Below, piece after piece: positions 15,074-22,644 of a stretch of 64,000 nucleotides of DNA; position 1 is the stretch's first letter, and the number at the start of each line of letters is the position of its first letter. The position numbers and the translations under genes were made by a program. The notes under the pieces were generated by a model. That model worked only from the letters and a program-made list of their open reading frames with translations. It was not told the origin of the DNA and searched no databases. The stretch comes from Flavonifractor sp. AGMB03687 (GTDB lineage: Bacteria; Bacillota; Clostridia; Oscillospirales; Oscillospiraceae): assembly GCF_017811815.1 (NCBI RefSeq), contig NZ_JADKZI010000010.1, positions 1-64,000 on the forward strand. Direction: 5' to 3'.

Positions 15074-16189
15074 ATGAAAAAGTTTTTAGCCTTTTTCCTT
15101 GCTTTGATCATGGTATGTTCTTTGTGCATATCTGCAATGGCAGCAGATGCTGAAGCGGAATATCAGGATGAAGGTGAGAATTTAGCAACTGCACAAGAGA
15201 TTTATAAACAAGCAGAAATCTTCGCACAAGCCAAAGGACTACAATTACTCCCTGAAGAAGTTGTCTTTGCTTCTTCCGCGAATAACAGTGAAACAATTCC
15301 CCCTGCATCGGCTCCATCGAAAGTCGCTAAACCTTCCTCTTCCATTACAGTAACGGAGGGGAAAGGCTCAACTCAAACACTCACCGCCAATGGCGAAAAA
15401 TGGTTCACCTTCAAAACAACATCTGGTGGTGCGTACAATATTTATACGACTGGCTCAACAAACACTTATGGCGAGTTGTATAAGAGTGGATTGCTTGGCC
15501 TGAGCTTAGTGACCAAAACAGGTACCGGTGGGAGTAACAATAACTTCCAAATCAAGGTGGATTTGAACAATAATACAACCTATTATGTTAAAGTAAAAGG
15601 CGGCACGTCTTCTTCAAGTGGAAGTTTTAGATTCTATTTTGTTGGTAACCGTGATTCTAAGACTTCTTCGAACGGCGGCGAGTGGAGATGGTCAAAAATG
15701 GATGTAGACCCAGACGGCGCGTTCTTTAATATTGACCAAATCACCTACTTGACTCCAACGCAGGCTACAGGGTATTATAATGTGGTCTCGACCGACAGTA
15801 TTCGAAAAGTTCGTGACGCAGTTATCAATCTTACTACCACTAAAGCTATTGAGTGGATTATGAAGTATTATGGTGTCAATGCTGATGTGGCAAAATGGAT
15901 TCTTGATATTTTGGCTGTTGGATCTGCGGTTGTTCCCCAAATCCCCTCATTAACCTCTGTAGAACTTGATTCTATTGCTAAAGCCGCAGCCCGAGATGCA
16001 AGTACAGGTATGTGTACCAAAGGCTTGATTGTATATAGCGTTACAACATATACCAGCACAGGAAGCGGTGGAATGATACCGGTTACCATGAATACATATG
16101 AACGCTGGAATGGTACTACAATGTATGGCCAAAAATATTATAGAGGTACATTTTCGCTTCCTGCCAATCCGAAACCTCTGTGGCGTTAA
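15074..16189 (+). CDS. Secreted protein with PPC-like beta domain
   Basis: 371 residues from ATG 15074, preferred over ATG 15068 because of the spacing from AAGAGG. Signal peptide MKKFLAFFLALIMVCSLCIS, cleavage near AMA-A. Residues about 90-195 resemble a bacterial pre-peptidase C-terminal (PPC) domain: a Gly-Glu-Lys-Trp-Phe-Thr-Phe strand, then AYNIYTTGSTNTYGELY and TTYYVKVKGGTSSSSGSFRFYF. The C-terminal third has helices and then a beta-rich end. No catalytic motif is seen. It is the third secreted protein of the cargo with the same type of signal peptide. Confidence 0.7.
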   Translation: MKKFLAFFLALIMVCSLCISAMAADAEAEYQDEGENLATAQEIYKQAEIFAQAKGLQLLPEEVVFASSANNSETIPPASAPSKVAKPSSSITVTEGKGSTQTLTANGEKWFTFKTTSGGAYNIYTTGSTNTYGELYKSGLLGLSLVTKTGTGGSNNNFQIKVDLNNNTTYYVKVKGGTSSSSGSFRFYFVGNRDSKTSSNGGEWRWSKMDVDPDGAFFNIDQITYLTPTQATGYYNVVSTDSIRKVRDAVINLTTTKAIEWIMKYYGVNADVAKWILDILAVGSAVVPQIPSLTSVELDSIAKAAARDASTGMCTKGLIVYSVTTYTSTGSGGMIPVTMNTYERWNGTTMYGQKYYRGTFSLPANPKPLWR

Positions 16190-16218
16190 CCAATTTTGCG
16201 GCGTAAGGGGATGCAACA

Positions 16219-16416
16219 ATGAGAAAGTTCATACGAAATGTAATTATTACGCTTGCCATCCTTGGTTTAATATGTGCTGCATTTTATAAGATTGGATGGC
16301 TGACAAGCTGGCGCGAGGTGATAAGTTTATATATCATCGCCTTTATAGTGATTGTTGCTAATAAAGCAATCGATATCGCTGTTTCGAAAATCCAGTCGCG
16401 CAAAAAAGACAGATAA
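16219..16416 (+). CDS. Small two-helix membrane protein
   Basis: 65 residues, ATG with AAGGGGATG upstream. Two membrane segments (about 5-25 and 33-55) and a basic tail (KIQSRKKDR). It follows the PPC-domain protein by 29 bases, repeating the secreted protein plus small membrane protein layout. No family recognised. Confidence 0.6.
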   Translation: MRKFIRNVIITLAILGLICAAFYKIGWLTSWREVISLYIIAFIVIVANKAIDIAVSKIQSRKKDR

Positions 16417-16460
16417 GCAGTTCATACCTTTACGCTATTAAATGTCTGCTTCGCTGTTCA

Positions 16461-16625
16461 GAGTAGCAGCAAACAATAAAAGCCCCCGCTTCAGCAAGGC
16501 ACAAGAGAGTGCCGCTGGAGCGGGGGCTTAATACTATGTTATTACAGGTTCTGCCGGATGATCCGCGTGATGATGCCCACGGCTACGCCACGCTCCATGT
16601 CCAGGCGGGTGACGGCAAAGGACAC
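16461..16625. repeat. Intact copy of the gene-tail repeat
   Basis: Terminator and last ~26 codons of the minus-strand gene that ends at 16542. Two decayed relatives lie at 11191-11350 and 9466-9546. Confidence 0.8.
16481..16528 (-). terminator. Terminator of the conjugation operon
   Basis: AGCCCCCGCTTCAGC (16481-16495) and GCTGGAGCGGGGGCT (16514-16528) pair with one G-U; on the minus strand TTTTATTG follows the stem. It lies 14 bases past the stop of the last operon gene. Confidence 0.8.
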
Positions 16626-18101
16626 ATCATCCTTTTTCCCGGGCATCCGGTAGTCATAGCAGGAGTGGGCCACCGCATTGACGCCGTTGGAAAGTCTGAC
16701 ATAGACGACGCCCTTGTGGACATCGGTGACCTTGCCGGCGTACTTGCCCTGGATGCGGCACTTCTGCAGGTTGTCCCGGTCGGTGTTTTCCGAAGTGCTC
16801 TTGATGTCAGCCCGGATGCTCAGGTCTTCCGGACTCTCGCGCCGCACGCTGAGGATGCGGACCAGCACCTCATCGCCCACAGCAAAACGCTCATGGGCGT
16901 CGCCGATCCAGTCCCAGGCCAGATCCCGGGCCAGGATGGAGCACTCGACGCCGAACACTTCCACGCGGATGACTTTCTCAGCCACGGCGATCACACGGGC
17001 CTGCACAATGCGGCCTTCGTAGACACGGTACATGCCGTCAGCATCCAAATCGAAGTAGAAGATCTGGCGTTTACGCATCATCGCCTCCCGGCGGCTGGCG
17101 ACCACGCTGCGGGTCTTGGAGTCAATGCCCCGCACCACAAAGTCGATGTCGGCGCCCAGCATGTTGCCCAGGATCTTGTTCTGGCGCAGCATCAGGTCGG
17201 CGTAGTCCTGGCCAGAAGGGCTACGGCCCAGGTTGATCATCATTTCCTTGATGGGAATGATGATGCGGAAACCCTTGTAGTCCACCACGGCCACCGTCTT
17301 ACGGTTGTCCAGCTGCTCGATGCCGCCCAGCTGGCCCGTCAGAATACGGCGGGTGCGGTAGGCGTTGTGGATCTCATGCCAGATGACATCCTCACGGTCT
17401 TCCGCCGTCTCGACATCCTCACGGCTGCGGATGGTCAGGATAGAGGGCTCGCGGCGCGTCTGCACATTCCACCGGCGAGCGGGCGCCCGGGGAGTGGTGG
17501 CTTCGGGTGCCTGCTCATCCACCGGAGCGGGATCATCTTCCAAAACGGATTCACCCTCCGCAGTAGTATCCTCGGCCGGGGCCTCATCCATCGGGAGCGG
17601 CTCAGCGTCTGCCTGCGGAACAGGGGCCTCCGCCTCAGCAGCGGTATCCGATACCTTCTTCTTGCGGGAAGTGCGCTTGGGCTTTGCGGCAGGCGGTTCT
17701 TCGACGGCCTGGGGAGTCGGCTCAGAAGCAGCGGTATCGTCACCTACTCTGTCTTCCTCTGCGGGGAGCTCTCCGTCGCCGTCAGCCGTTGCCTCATCGT
17801 CCTGCTCGAAGTCTGTGTTCTCGTCAGAAGGAGCCTCGGCGGCGTCCTCGTCGCTGCTCACAGCATCATCGCCGAACATTTCGGCTTCCGTAAGCTCCGG
17901 CAAATCACCGGTGGTATCATCGGAAGGGGGCGCGCTGTCGGGCTGATCCATAGCGGCCAACAGAGAGTTCAGGTCCTCGCCGTCAACCGGGGCAGTATCA
18001 GGAGCAGTCGTATCCTCGGAGGGAGCGGGGGAATCCTCCAATGCGGTGGTCTCAGGAACAGGGGCCTCCTGTTCCAGAAGTTCCTTTTTCTTGGTTGCCA
18101 T
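16542..18101 (-). CDS. ICE protein with acidic N-terminus and S1-like C-terminal region
   Basis: 519 residues. Residues 1 to about 225 are low-complexity, Glu/Asp/Ala/Pro-rich and interrupted by a basic patch (KPKRTSRKKK). The rest is conserved-looking: a TVAVVDYKGFRIIIPIKEM strand pair, then tandem small beta-barrel-like segments (VYEGRIVQARVIAVAEKVIRVEV and IQGKYAGKVTDVHKGVVYVRL) that resemble S1/OB RNA- or DNA-binding folds. It is the last gene of the conjugation operon, 27 bases after virD4. The role is unknown; nucleic-acid binding is an inference from the fold pattern. Its 3' end is the source of the tail repeats. Confidence 0.65.
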   Translation of the reverse strand: MATKKKELLEQEAPVPETTALEDSPAPSEDTTAPDTAPVDGEDLNSLLAAMDQPDSAPPSDDTTGDLPELTEAEMFGDDAVSSDEDAAEAPSDENTDFEQDDEATADGDGELPAEEDRVGDDTAASEPTPQAVEEPPAAKPKRTSRKKKVSDTAAEAEAPVPQADAEPLPMDEAPAEDTTAEGESVLEDDPAPVDEQAPEATTPRAPARRWNVQTRREPSILTIRSREDVETAEDREDVIWHEIHNAYRTRRILTGQLGGIEQLDNRKTVAVVDYKGFRIIIPIKEMMINLGRSPSGQDYADLMLRQNKILGNMLGADIDFVVRGIDSKTRSVVASRREAMMRKRQIFYFDLDADGMYRVYEGRIVQARVIAVAEKVIRVEVFGVECSILARDLAWDWIGDAHERFAVGDEVLVRILSVRRESPEDLSIRADIKSTSENTDRDNLQKCRIQGKYAGKVTDVHKGVVYVRLSNGVNAVAHSCYDYRMPGKKDDVSFAVTRLDMERGVAVGIITRIIRQNL

Positions 18102-18128
18102 ATAAGTAAACCTCCTTAATTTGGTGTA

Positions 18129-20036
18129 TTACGAAAGGATCGAATCCTTGTCGGTTGAAACAATGCCCTCCGGGGGTTTGGCTCCAGGTTTTTTCACATC
18201 AGCAGCAGGAGCGGAAGGCTTGGGCTTTTTTCGTGTCGGCTTTTTCGGTGCGGCGGGCGGCGGGGGAGGAGCAACAGGGGCAGCTGGCTGTTCCTGCTCC
18301 ATCTGCCGCCATTCAGGAATGTGGGAAGAGGCTTTGCAAGAATGGAGCTTAGGCGCCTCCGGGTGCTTGGAATAGTCCATCTTGTCAACTTTAAGTACCT
18401 TCTGACCGCGGATGATGACCAGAGCCTGCGTGATGGGCAATCGAAGTACTTCATCCGGGGTGAGGACAGGCCGCTTGCCAACGCCAGAAGTTTCACGGAA
18501 TTCCGGTGTGTAGTTGGAAATGCGCCAGGTGCCCAGCTGCTTGGATTTGCTGGATACCGACACTGAGGCCAGACCGGTGCGCTCGGAGATAAACTCAGCT
18601 GTGAGGCCATCCGTGCAGCCCAGAAATAGTTGCGCGTCGCAGTTGCCCAGGATTTCCTGCCAGAGATTGAGAGGGTAGCGGTTCTGAAGGCCCGCGAGAT
18701 TTTGGAACACGCAGCTCATGGAAATGTTGCGAGAGCGAATCACACTGAGTCGCCGCGAGAGATCAGGGATGGTGCCGCAGGCGGTAAGCTCTTCCCCTAA
18801 AATGTGGACAGGAATTGGAAGTTTGCCGCCCTCACAGTTTTTGTCCGCATACCGAACCAGCTTGATAAAGCAGAAAGAGAGAAACAGACTTGCCAGAAAA
18901 TCAAAGGTACTGTCCTGGTCGCTGGTAACAAGGAAGTAGGCACACCGCTCTTGGCCGGGAAGCTCCAGATCGATTTCGTCCCGGGTGGTAATTTTCTTGA
19001 TCAGTTCTGACTGGAATACCTGCAGGCGGGAACCCAGACCGATGATGACACCGCTGCGCACGGTATCGCTGGCCTGCTTGAACAGACTGTACGGAGCTTT
19101 GGCAGGATGAGTGGGAGGCAGAACATCGAACAGATTGTCCAGATCGGATTCTCCGTTTAGCGTCAGCAAACGGTACACCTCACCGATATTGCGGTTCTCC
19201 GCCGCATAACTCTGATCCACATAAAGGACAAGGGCTTTCAGCAGATTCATTTCGCAGCTGTCCCAGAAGTGGTCGCCCTTGCCGGTACTGTTGGTGTTCT
19301 TGATGATGACATCCACAAAGAGTTGGGCCATCAGTTCCTGCCCTTCCACTTCGGAAAGGCAGTTCCAGCTGTCCGAGTTTTCCGGGAGTACCAGATTGAA
19401 CACCTTGACACAGTAGCCTTGATTGCGCAGGTACTCGCTGGATTTTTCGTAGAGCTCGCTTTTGGGGTCAGAAATGATCAGGGATTCTCCGCGAATCACC
19501 GCCTGAAGGATGCGGTTCATACAGAAGGAGCGGGTCTTCATGCTGCCGCTGGAGCCGTATACGGCCAGATTGCCGTTGATTTTGGGATTTTCAGGGATGC
19601 AGACCGCTTTCCCATCTAACATTCCCAGCACAACACCTTTATGCTTGCGAAGGTCGGGCACCAAATCGAGCACACCCGCCATCTCCTTGCGGCTCAACCA
19701 ACCAGAGGTGCCATAGGTTCCCTTGGCCGAATAGATGAAATTTCGGTCAGTATCATATTCGCCCGTATCGCTGTAGCCCATCTTCATCACCATCAGGAGC
19801 AGGATAGCCAGCAGGCCGATGCAGATCAGGACACCGTATACCCCATAGGGAGGGTGCAGCACTGAGGTCAGGCAGGTAAAAAAGTCGGGCGACGCCGCCA
19901 CCGGAGATGTGCCGTCTCCGGGAACGCCGCCGCCCTGTTTCCAAGCTGCGTAATTGCCCAATATCTGCCCCAGAAAGCCGCCAGAATAGAGAATGGCGAG
20001 GATGGCCAAAGGAGCAGCCATCAGGCAGGCAATCAT
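18129..20036 (-). CDS. virD4: VirD4/TraG-type coupling protein (T4CP)
   Basis: 635 residues if it starts at ATG 20036. Two N-terminal membrane segments (about 3-25 and 70-90) are followed by a soluble ATPase. Walker A reads YGSSGSMKT (about 160-168) and the Walker B-like strand VHILGEELTACG (about 410-421), followed by RSRNISMSCVFQNLAGLQNRYP, the usual T4CP motif. It couples the DNA-relaxase complex to the secretion channel. Oddities: Met in place of the last Gly of Walker A, and Gly-Glu where Asp-Glu is usual in Walker B. The original start may have been at 20051, where an ATA codon now stands at the right distance from GGAGG. The C-terminus is Pro/Lys-rich. Confidence 0.85.
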   Translation of the reverse strand: MIACLMAAPLAILAILYSGGFLGQILGNYAAWKQGGGVPGDGTSPVAASPDFFTCLTSVLHPPYGVYGVLICIGLLAILLLMVMKMGYSDTGEYDTDRNFIYSAKGTYGTSGWLSRKEMAGVLDLVPDLRKHKGVVLGMLDGKAVCIPENPKINGNLAVYGSSGSMKTRSFCMNRILQAVIRGESLIISDPKSELYEKSSEYLRNQGYCVKVFNLVLPENSDSWNCLSEVEGQELMAQLFVDVIIKNTNSTGKGDHFWDSCEMNLLKALVLYVDQSYAAENRNIGEVYRLLTLNGESDLDNLFDVLPPTHPAKAPYSLFKQASDTVRSGVIIGLGSRLQVFQSELIKKITTRDEIDLELPGQERCAYFLVTSDQDSTFDFLASLFLSFCFIKLVRYADKNCEGGKLPIPVHILGEELTACGTIPDLSRRLSVIRSRNISMSCVFQNLAGLQNRYPLNLWQEILGNCDAQLFLGCTDGLTAEFISERTGLASVSVSSKSKQLGTWRISNYTPEFRETSGVGKRPVLTPDEVLRLPITQALVIIRGQKVLKVDKMDYSKHPEAPKLHSCKASSHIPEWRQMEQEQPAAPVAPPPPPAAPKKPTRKKPKPSAPAADVKKPGAKPPEGIVSTDKDSILS

Positions 20037-20047
20037 TTTCTTTTTGT

Positions 20048-21112
20048 TTATGGGAAGAACCTCCTCTCGAATTTGATGAAGTCAATGGTTTGAAAGCGCA
20101 CCCTGCTGCCGCAGTAGCGCCGCAGTACATCTGCCTGAAAATCAAAGCAAATGATTATTCCGGAACTGTCCATAAGATCGAGGGCGCTGTTGAAGCGCGC
20201 AATCCTGGGCAAATCGAAGAAGTAGCAAAACAAAACAGGCGTTCCATCCGCTTCAAAGGCATCGTGTTCGATGGCCCGACTCGCAGCCCCGGTTGTAAGG
20301 CCCTGCTTCAAGATGTCATTGAGCTGCGCTGTCTTAGCACAATCGCACAGCAAGGCCAGCAGCACTTCTCCCTGATGGTCGTTGGTAAAAAAGAAAAAAT
20401 GGTCGTAGCTTCCGTCCAGCATGAAAGAGTCATGTTTGGCGCCGCCAGTGCTGGTCAGCATCTGGTAAGCGAGTTCCATGCTTTCCCCCAGAACGACTCC
20501 CTGCACAGCGTCTGCATTGTATTGCCCGGTGAGGCGCTGCTGACACAGAACGCTCCACATCAGAGCCTTTACCCGCATCTCGGACTTGTAGCGCCATTTC
20601 ATCAGAGCTGCGCTGCTGTTGTAAGTAATATAGATGCCGCTGGAGGTAAGGAGCACACCAGTGAAGCGAGAACTGCGGATCTGCGTGGTATCCACCCCCA
20701 TCTCCTTGACTTCACGGGAACTGTAAAATGAGGGATACTCCACGGCCCCATCGGAATAGCCCTGCGGGGCAAAAACCTTCGGTTTTTCATCTTGGAAAAG
20801 TCCCACCCCAGCATTGTCCATCGTGACATAGGTTTCTGCCAGACGGTGAAGACGAAGCCGACGCCCAATCTCGCTTTTCAGCCGATTGGTGTCGGTATCG
20901 CCTGTCAGATAGGGAGCAAAACGCTCAGGCCAGTTGTCCAGCAGCCTGTTTTTTGCGCGAACGCCTAAACGATAGCCGCGGAGTTTGTCACGGTAATAGG
21001 TGCGGAGAAGCCCGCTCTTTTTCAGATCGGTCACAACCGACTCCAAATAGTAAGGACTGGCTGGGAGACGGTTGAGCTGGCTGGTGGGGAACTCTCCTGA
21101 GATGGCTGTCAA
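20048..21112 (-). CDS. ICE protein, replication/relaxation-type (uncharacterised)
   Basis: 354 residues from TTG 21112 as now readable. The N-terminal part (LTAISGEFPTSQLNRLPASPYYLESVVTDLKKSGLLRTYY in part) looks like a winged helix with a recognition helix; the rest is not a family I can name with confidence. The natural start may be TTG 21171, 8 bases after GGGAGGTGA: adding one A to the AAAA run opposite 21163-21166 would join it in frame to this ORF as MGKSSRTFPQPDTLPFRLLA. So the gene may carry a 5' frameshift. Its stop overlaps the ATA codon ahead of virD4. Confidence 0.55.
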   Translation of the reverse strand: MTAISGEFPTSQLNRLPASPYYLESVVTDLKKSGLLRTYYRDKLRGYRLGVRAKNRLLDNWPERFAPYLTGDTDTNRLKSEIGRRLRLHRLAETYVTMDNAGVGLFQDEKPKVFAPQGYSDGAVEYPSFYSSREVKEMGVDTTQIRSSRFTGVLLTSSGIYITYNSSAALMKWRYKSEMRVKALMWSVLCQQRLTGQYNADAVQGVVLGESMELAYQMLTSTGGAKHDSFMLDGSYDHFFFFTNDHQGEVLLALLCDCAKTAQLNDILKQGLTTGAASRAIEHDAFEADGTPVLFCYFFDLPRIARFNSALDLMDSSGIIICFDFQADVLRRYCGSRVRFQTIDFIKFERRFFP

Positions 21113-21317
21113 CGCCAGAAGCCGGAACGGGAGCGTGTCCGGCTGTGGAAATGTCCGGCTGCTTTTCCCAAGTGATCACCTCCCTTGTGAATTGTTTTTT
21201 TACCGTGATGACTGAGAACTTCGGTAAAATTCTGCAGTGGCGCAAGTCTGGAAGCGTTGAAAATCCGGGCTTTTTTGTGCCATCAAGGTATGTCGGGAAA
21301 AATAAGGGCCAAAAGGC

Positions 21318-21980
21318 TCAAAAATCCGAGATGGTTTTCAAGCTCTCTTTGCGCTCTGCAAGCCATTGGGGAAACCGCTGTTTTTCCATGACAAAGATCT
21401 TGGTGCAGTCCTGCTCTCCCAGCTCTGTGGTATTATAGGCATCGCATAGCAAACCGGTATCATCGGCCATCACAAAGGTGGACAACAGATCCAGCAACTG
21501 CTTTTCCTCCAGATTGTCATAATCACGCACCCGCCTGGTGGGAAGTGTTTGATCGTAAACTTGGGCAAAGCAGACAACACAATTCCGGTAATGGGGGAGA
21601 GGCTGTTCCTTTGCGTACTGCTCCAGAGCGAAATAGAGCGGGTCTAACAGGAACTCGGAACTTTGCCGTTGCCGGCGCTTCGGGAGAAGCCCGGGAAGGG
21701 TCACTTCCAGGACCCCGTTTTCATAGGCTATCGAGATGCCCTGCGCCACGCTGGCGGATTGGAGATACTCGCCCTTCTGGATGGAGGTGCTGGAATATAT
21801 CAAATGCCGCAGCCGGCAGGCGATCCGTTCCGCCCGAAGCGCAGCATCCGTAGAGAGAATTTCGTAATTGTCGGGATAGCGTTGGATGTCTGTTGTGTCC
21901 ATCGCATACAGCGCATTACTCAAACGGGATATATCGTCGAGAATGCTCCCTATTCTGCGGGAAATCAGTTTTCGATCCAA
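21318..21980 (-). CDS. DUF6100-type ICE protein
   Basis: 220 residues, soluble, with a long helical N-terminal part (residues 1-60, KLISRRIGSILDDISRLSNAL) and a mixed C-terminal part. It resembles a conserved ICE protein family that I recall as DUF6100; function unknown. It starts 3 bases after the stop of the next upstream gene and so is in the conjugation operon. The 205 bases between it and the downstream gene hold no recognised gene. Confidence 0.6.
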   Translation of the reverse strand: MDRKLISRRIGSILDDISRLSNALYAMDTTDIQRYPDNYEILSTDAALRAERIACRLRHLIYSSTSIQKGEYLQSASVAQGISIAYENGVLEVTLPGLLPKRRQRQSSEFLLDPLYFALEQYAKEQPLPHYRNCVVCFAQVYDQTLPTRRVRDYDNLEEKQLLDLLSTFVMADDTGLLCDAYNTTELGEQDCTKIFVMEKQRFPQWLAERKESLKTISDF

Positions 21981-21983
21981 AAA

Positions 21984-22511
21984 TCATGTGCCTCCTGCTT
22001 TCTTGAAATACTGGGTTTGTCCATCTTGGGATACGGTGCAAAAACCGGATATGTCGGGACAGTCGATTTTGGCAATCTGTGTCGGAGAATCGACCAAGAT
22101 GATGCGACGGCTACCGCCCTTGTTGCCCCGTAGAGCATGACAGACTAACGCTTCCTGTCCATGGGCGACATAGGCGACTTCATACAGTTCCCCATCGGCG
22201 AAAAAGACCAGTTTGACAGGAAACTCCGCAGGTGCGTGATAATCAGCCTGCTGAATGAAATCCAAAAGGACCCACACCGCCTTGATAAGCGCCTGATCAG
22301 CTTTGGGCGAATAGCCGGCAGGAAAATATCCGCCGTTATCACTTTGGAAAATGCGGCCCTGCCTTTCCAGATGGGAAAGCAGGGCTTTCGCTGTTTCAGA
22401 CTTGCCAGGGTGAAAGCAAAGAAGCTGCTGCTGGCTGAGACCAGGATACATAGTCACCGTCCGCAGTAGCGTTGCAGCTTCATTTCCATAGATTTCAGCC
22501 CTGGTCTTCAT
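21984..22511 (-). CDS. DUF5697-type ICE protein
   Basis: 175 residues from ATG 22511, chosen for the AGGAGGTGAG just upstream. The N-terminal part (AATLLRTVTMYPGLSQQQLLCFHPGKSETAKALLSHLERQGRIF in part) reads as a winged-helix domain, and the C-terminal half contains a DG-E-x-YEVAYVAHGQEALV segment typical of the DUF5697 family as I recall it. Probably DNA-binding or plasmid-maintenance related; not established. It lies between virB4 and the DUF6100-type gene. Confidence 0.6.
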   Translation of the reverse strand: MKTRAEIYGNEAATLLRTVTMYPGLSQQQLLCFHPGKSETAKALLSHLERQGRIFQSDNGGYFPAGYSPKADQALIKAVWVLLDFIQQADYHAPAEFPVKLVFFADGELYEVAYVAHGQEALVCHALRGNKGGSRRIILVDSPTQIAKIDCPDISGFCTVSQDGQTQYFKKAGGT

Positions 22512-22569
22512 GAGCTCACCTCCTGTTTGTAAAAATAGATGACGCATAAAAGACGCCATCGGGGCGCCT

Positions 22570-22602
22570 TTCAAAAATAGTCGCTGAAAGGCGTCATCGC
22601 AG
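22570..22602 (-). repeat. Inverted repeat between virB4 and the next gene
   Basis: GCCTTTCA and TGAAAGGC face each other within 22565-22595, inside a 133-base gap rich in GACGC/GCGTC strings. It could limit read-through from virB4 or be a processing site. Confidence 0.35.
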
Positions 22603-22644
22603 CGTCTATTTGGCGTGTTTTGAAGAAATGTAGGAGAACAAGGG

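Noticed and set aside
9466-16625. CRISPR-like interpretation of the repeated segments
   Set aside because: Only three diverged copies, kilobases apart, with coding character; no array structure. No CRISPR array was seen anywhere in the window.
16509-18119. 536-codon plus-strand frame opposite the S1-like ICE gene
   Set aside because: The minus-strand gene has a ribosome site, a terminator and operon context; the plus frame has none.
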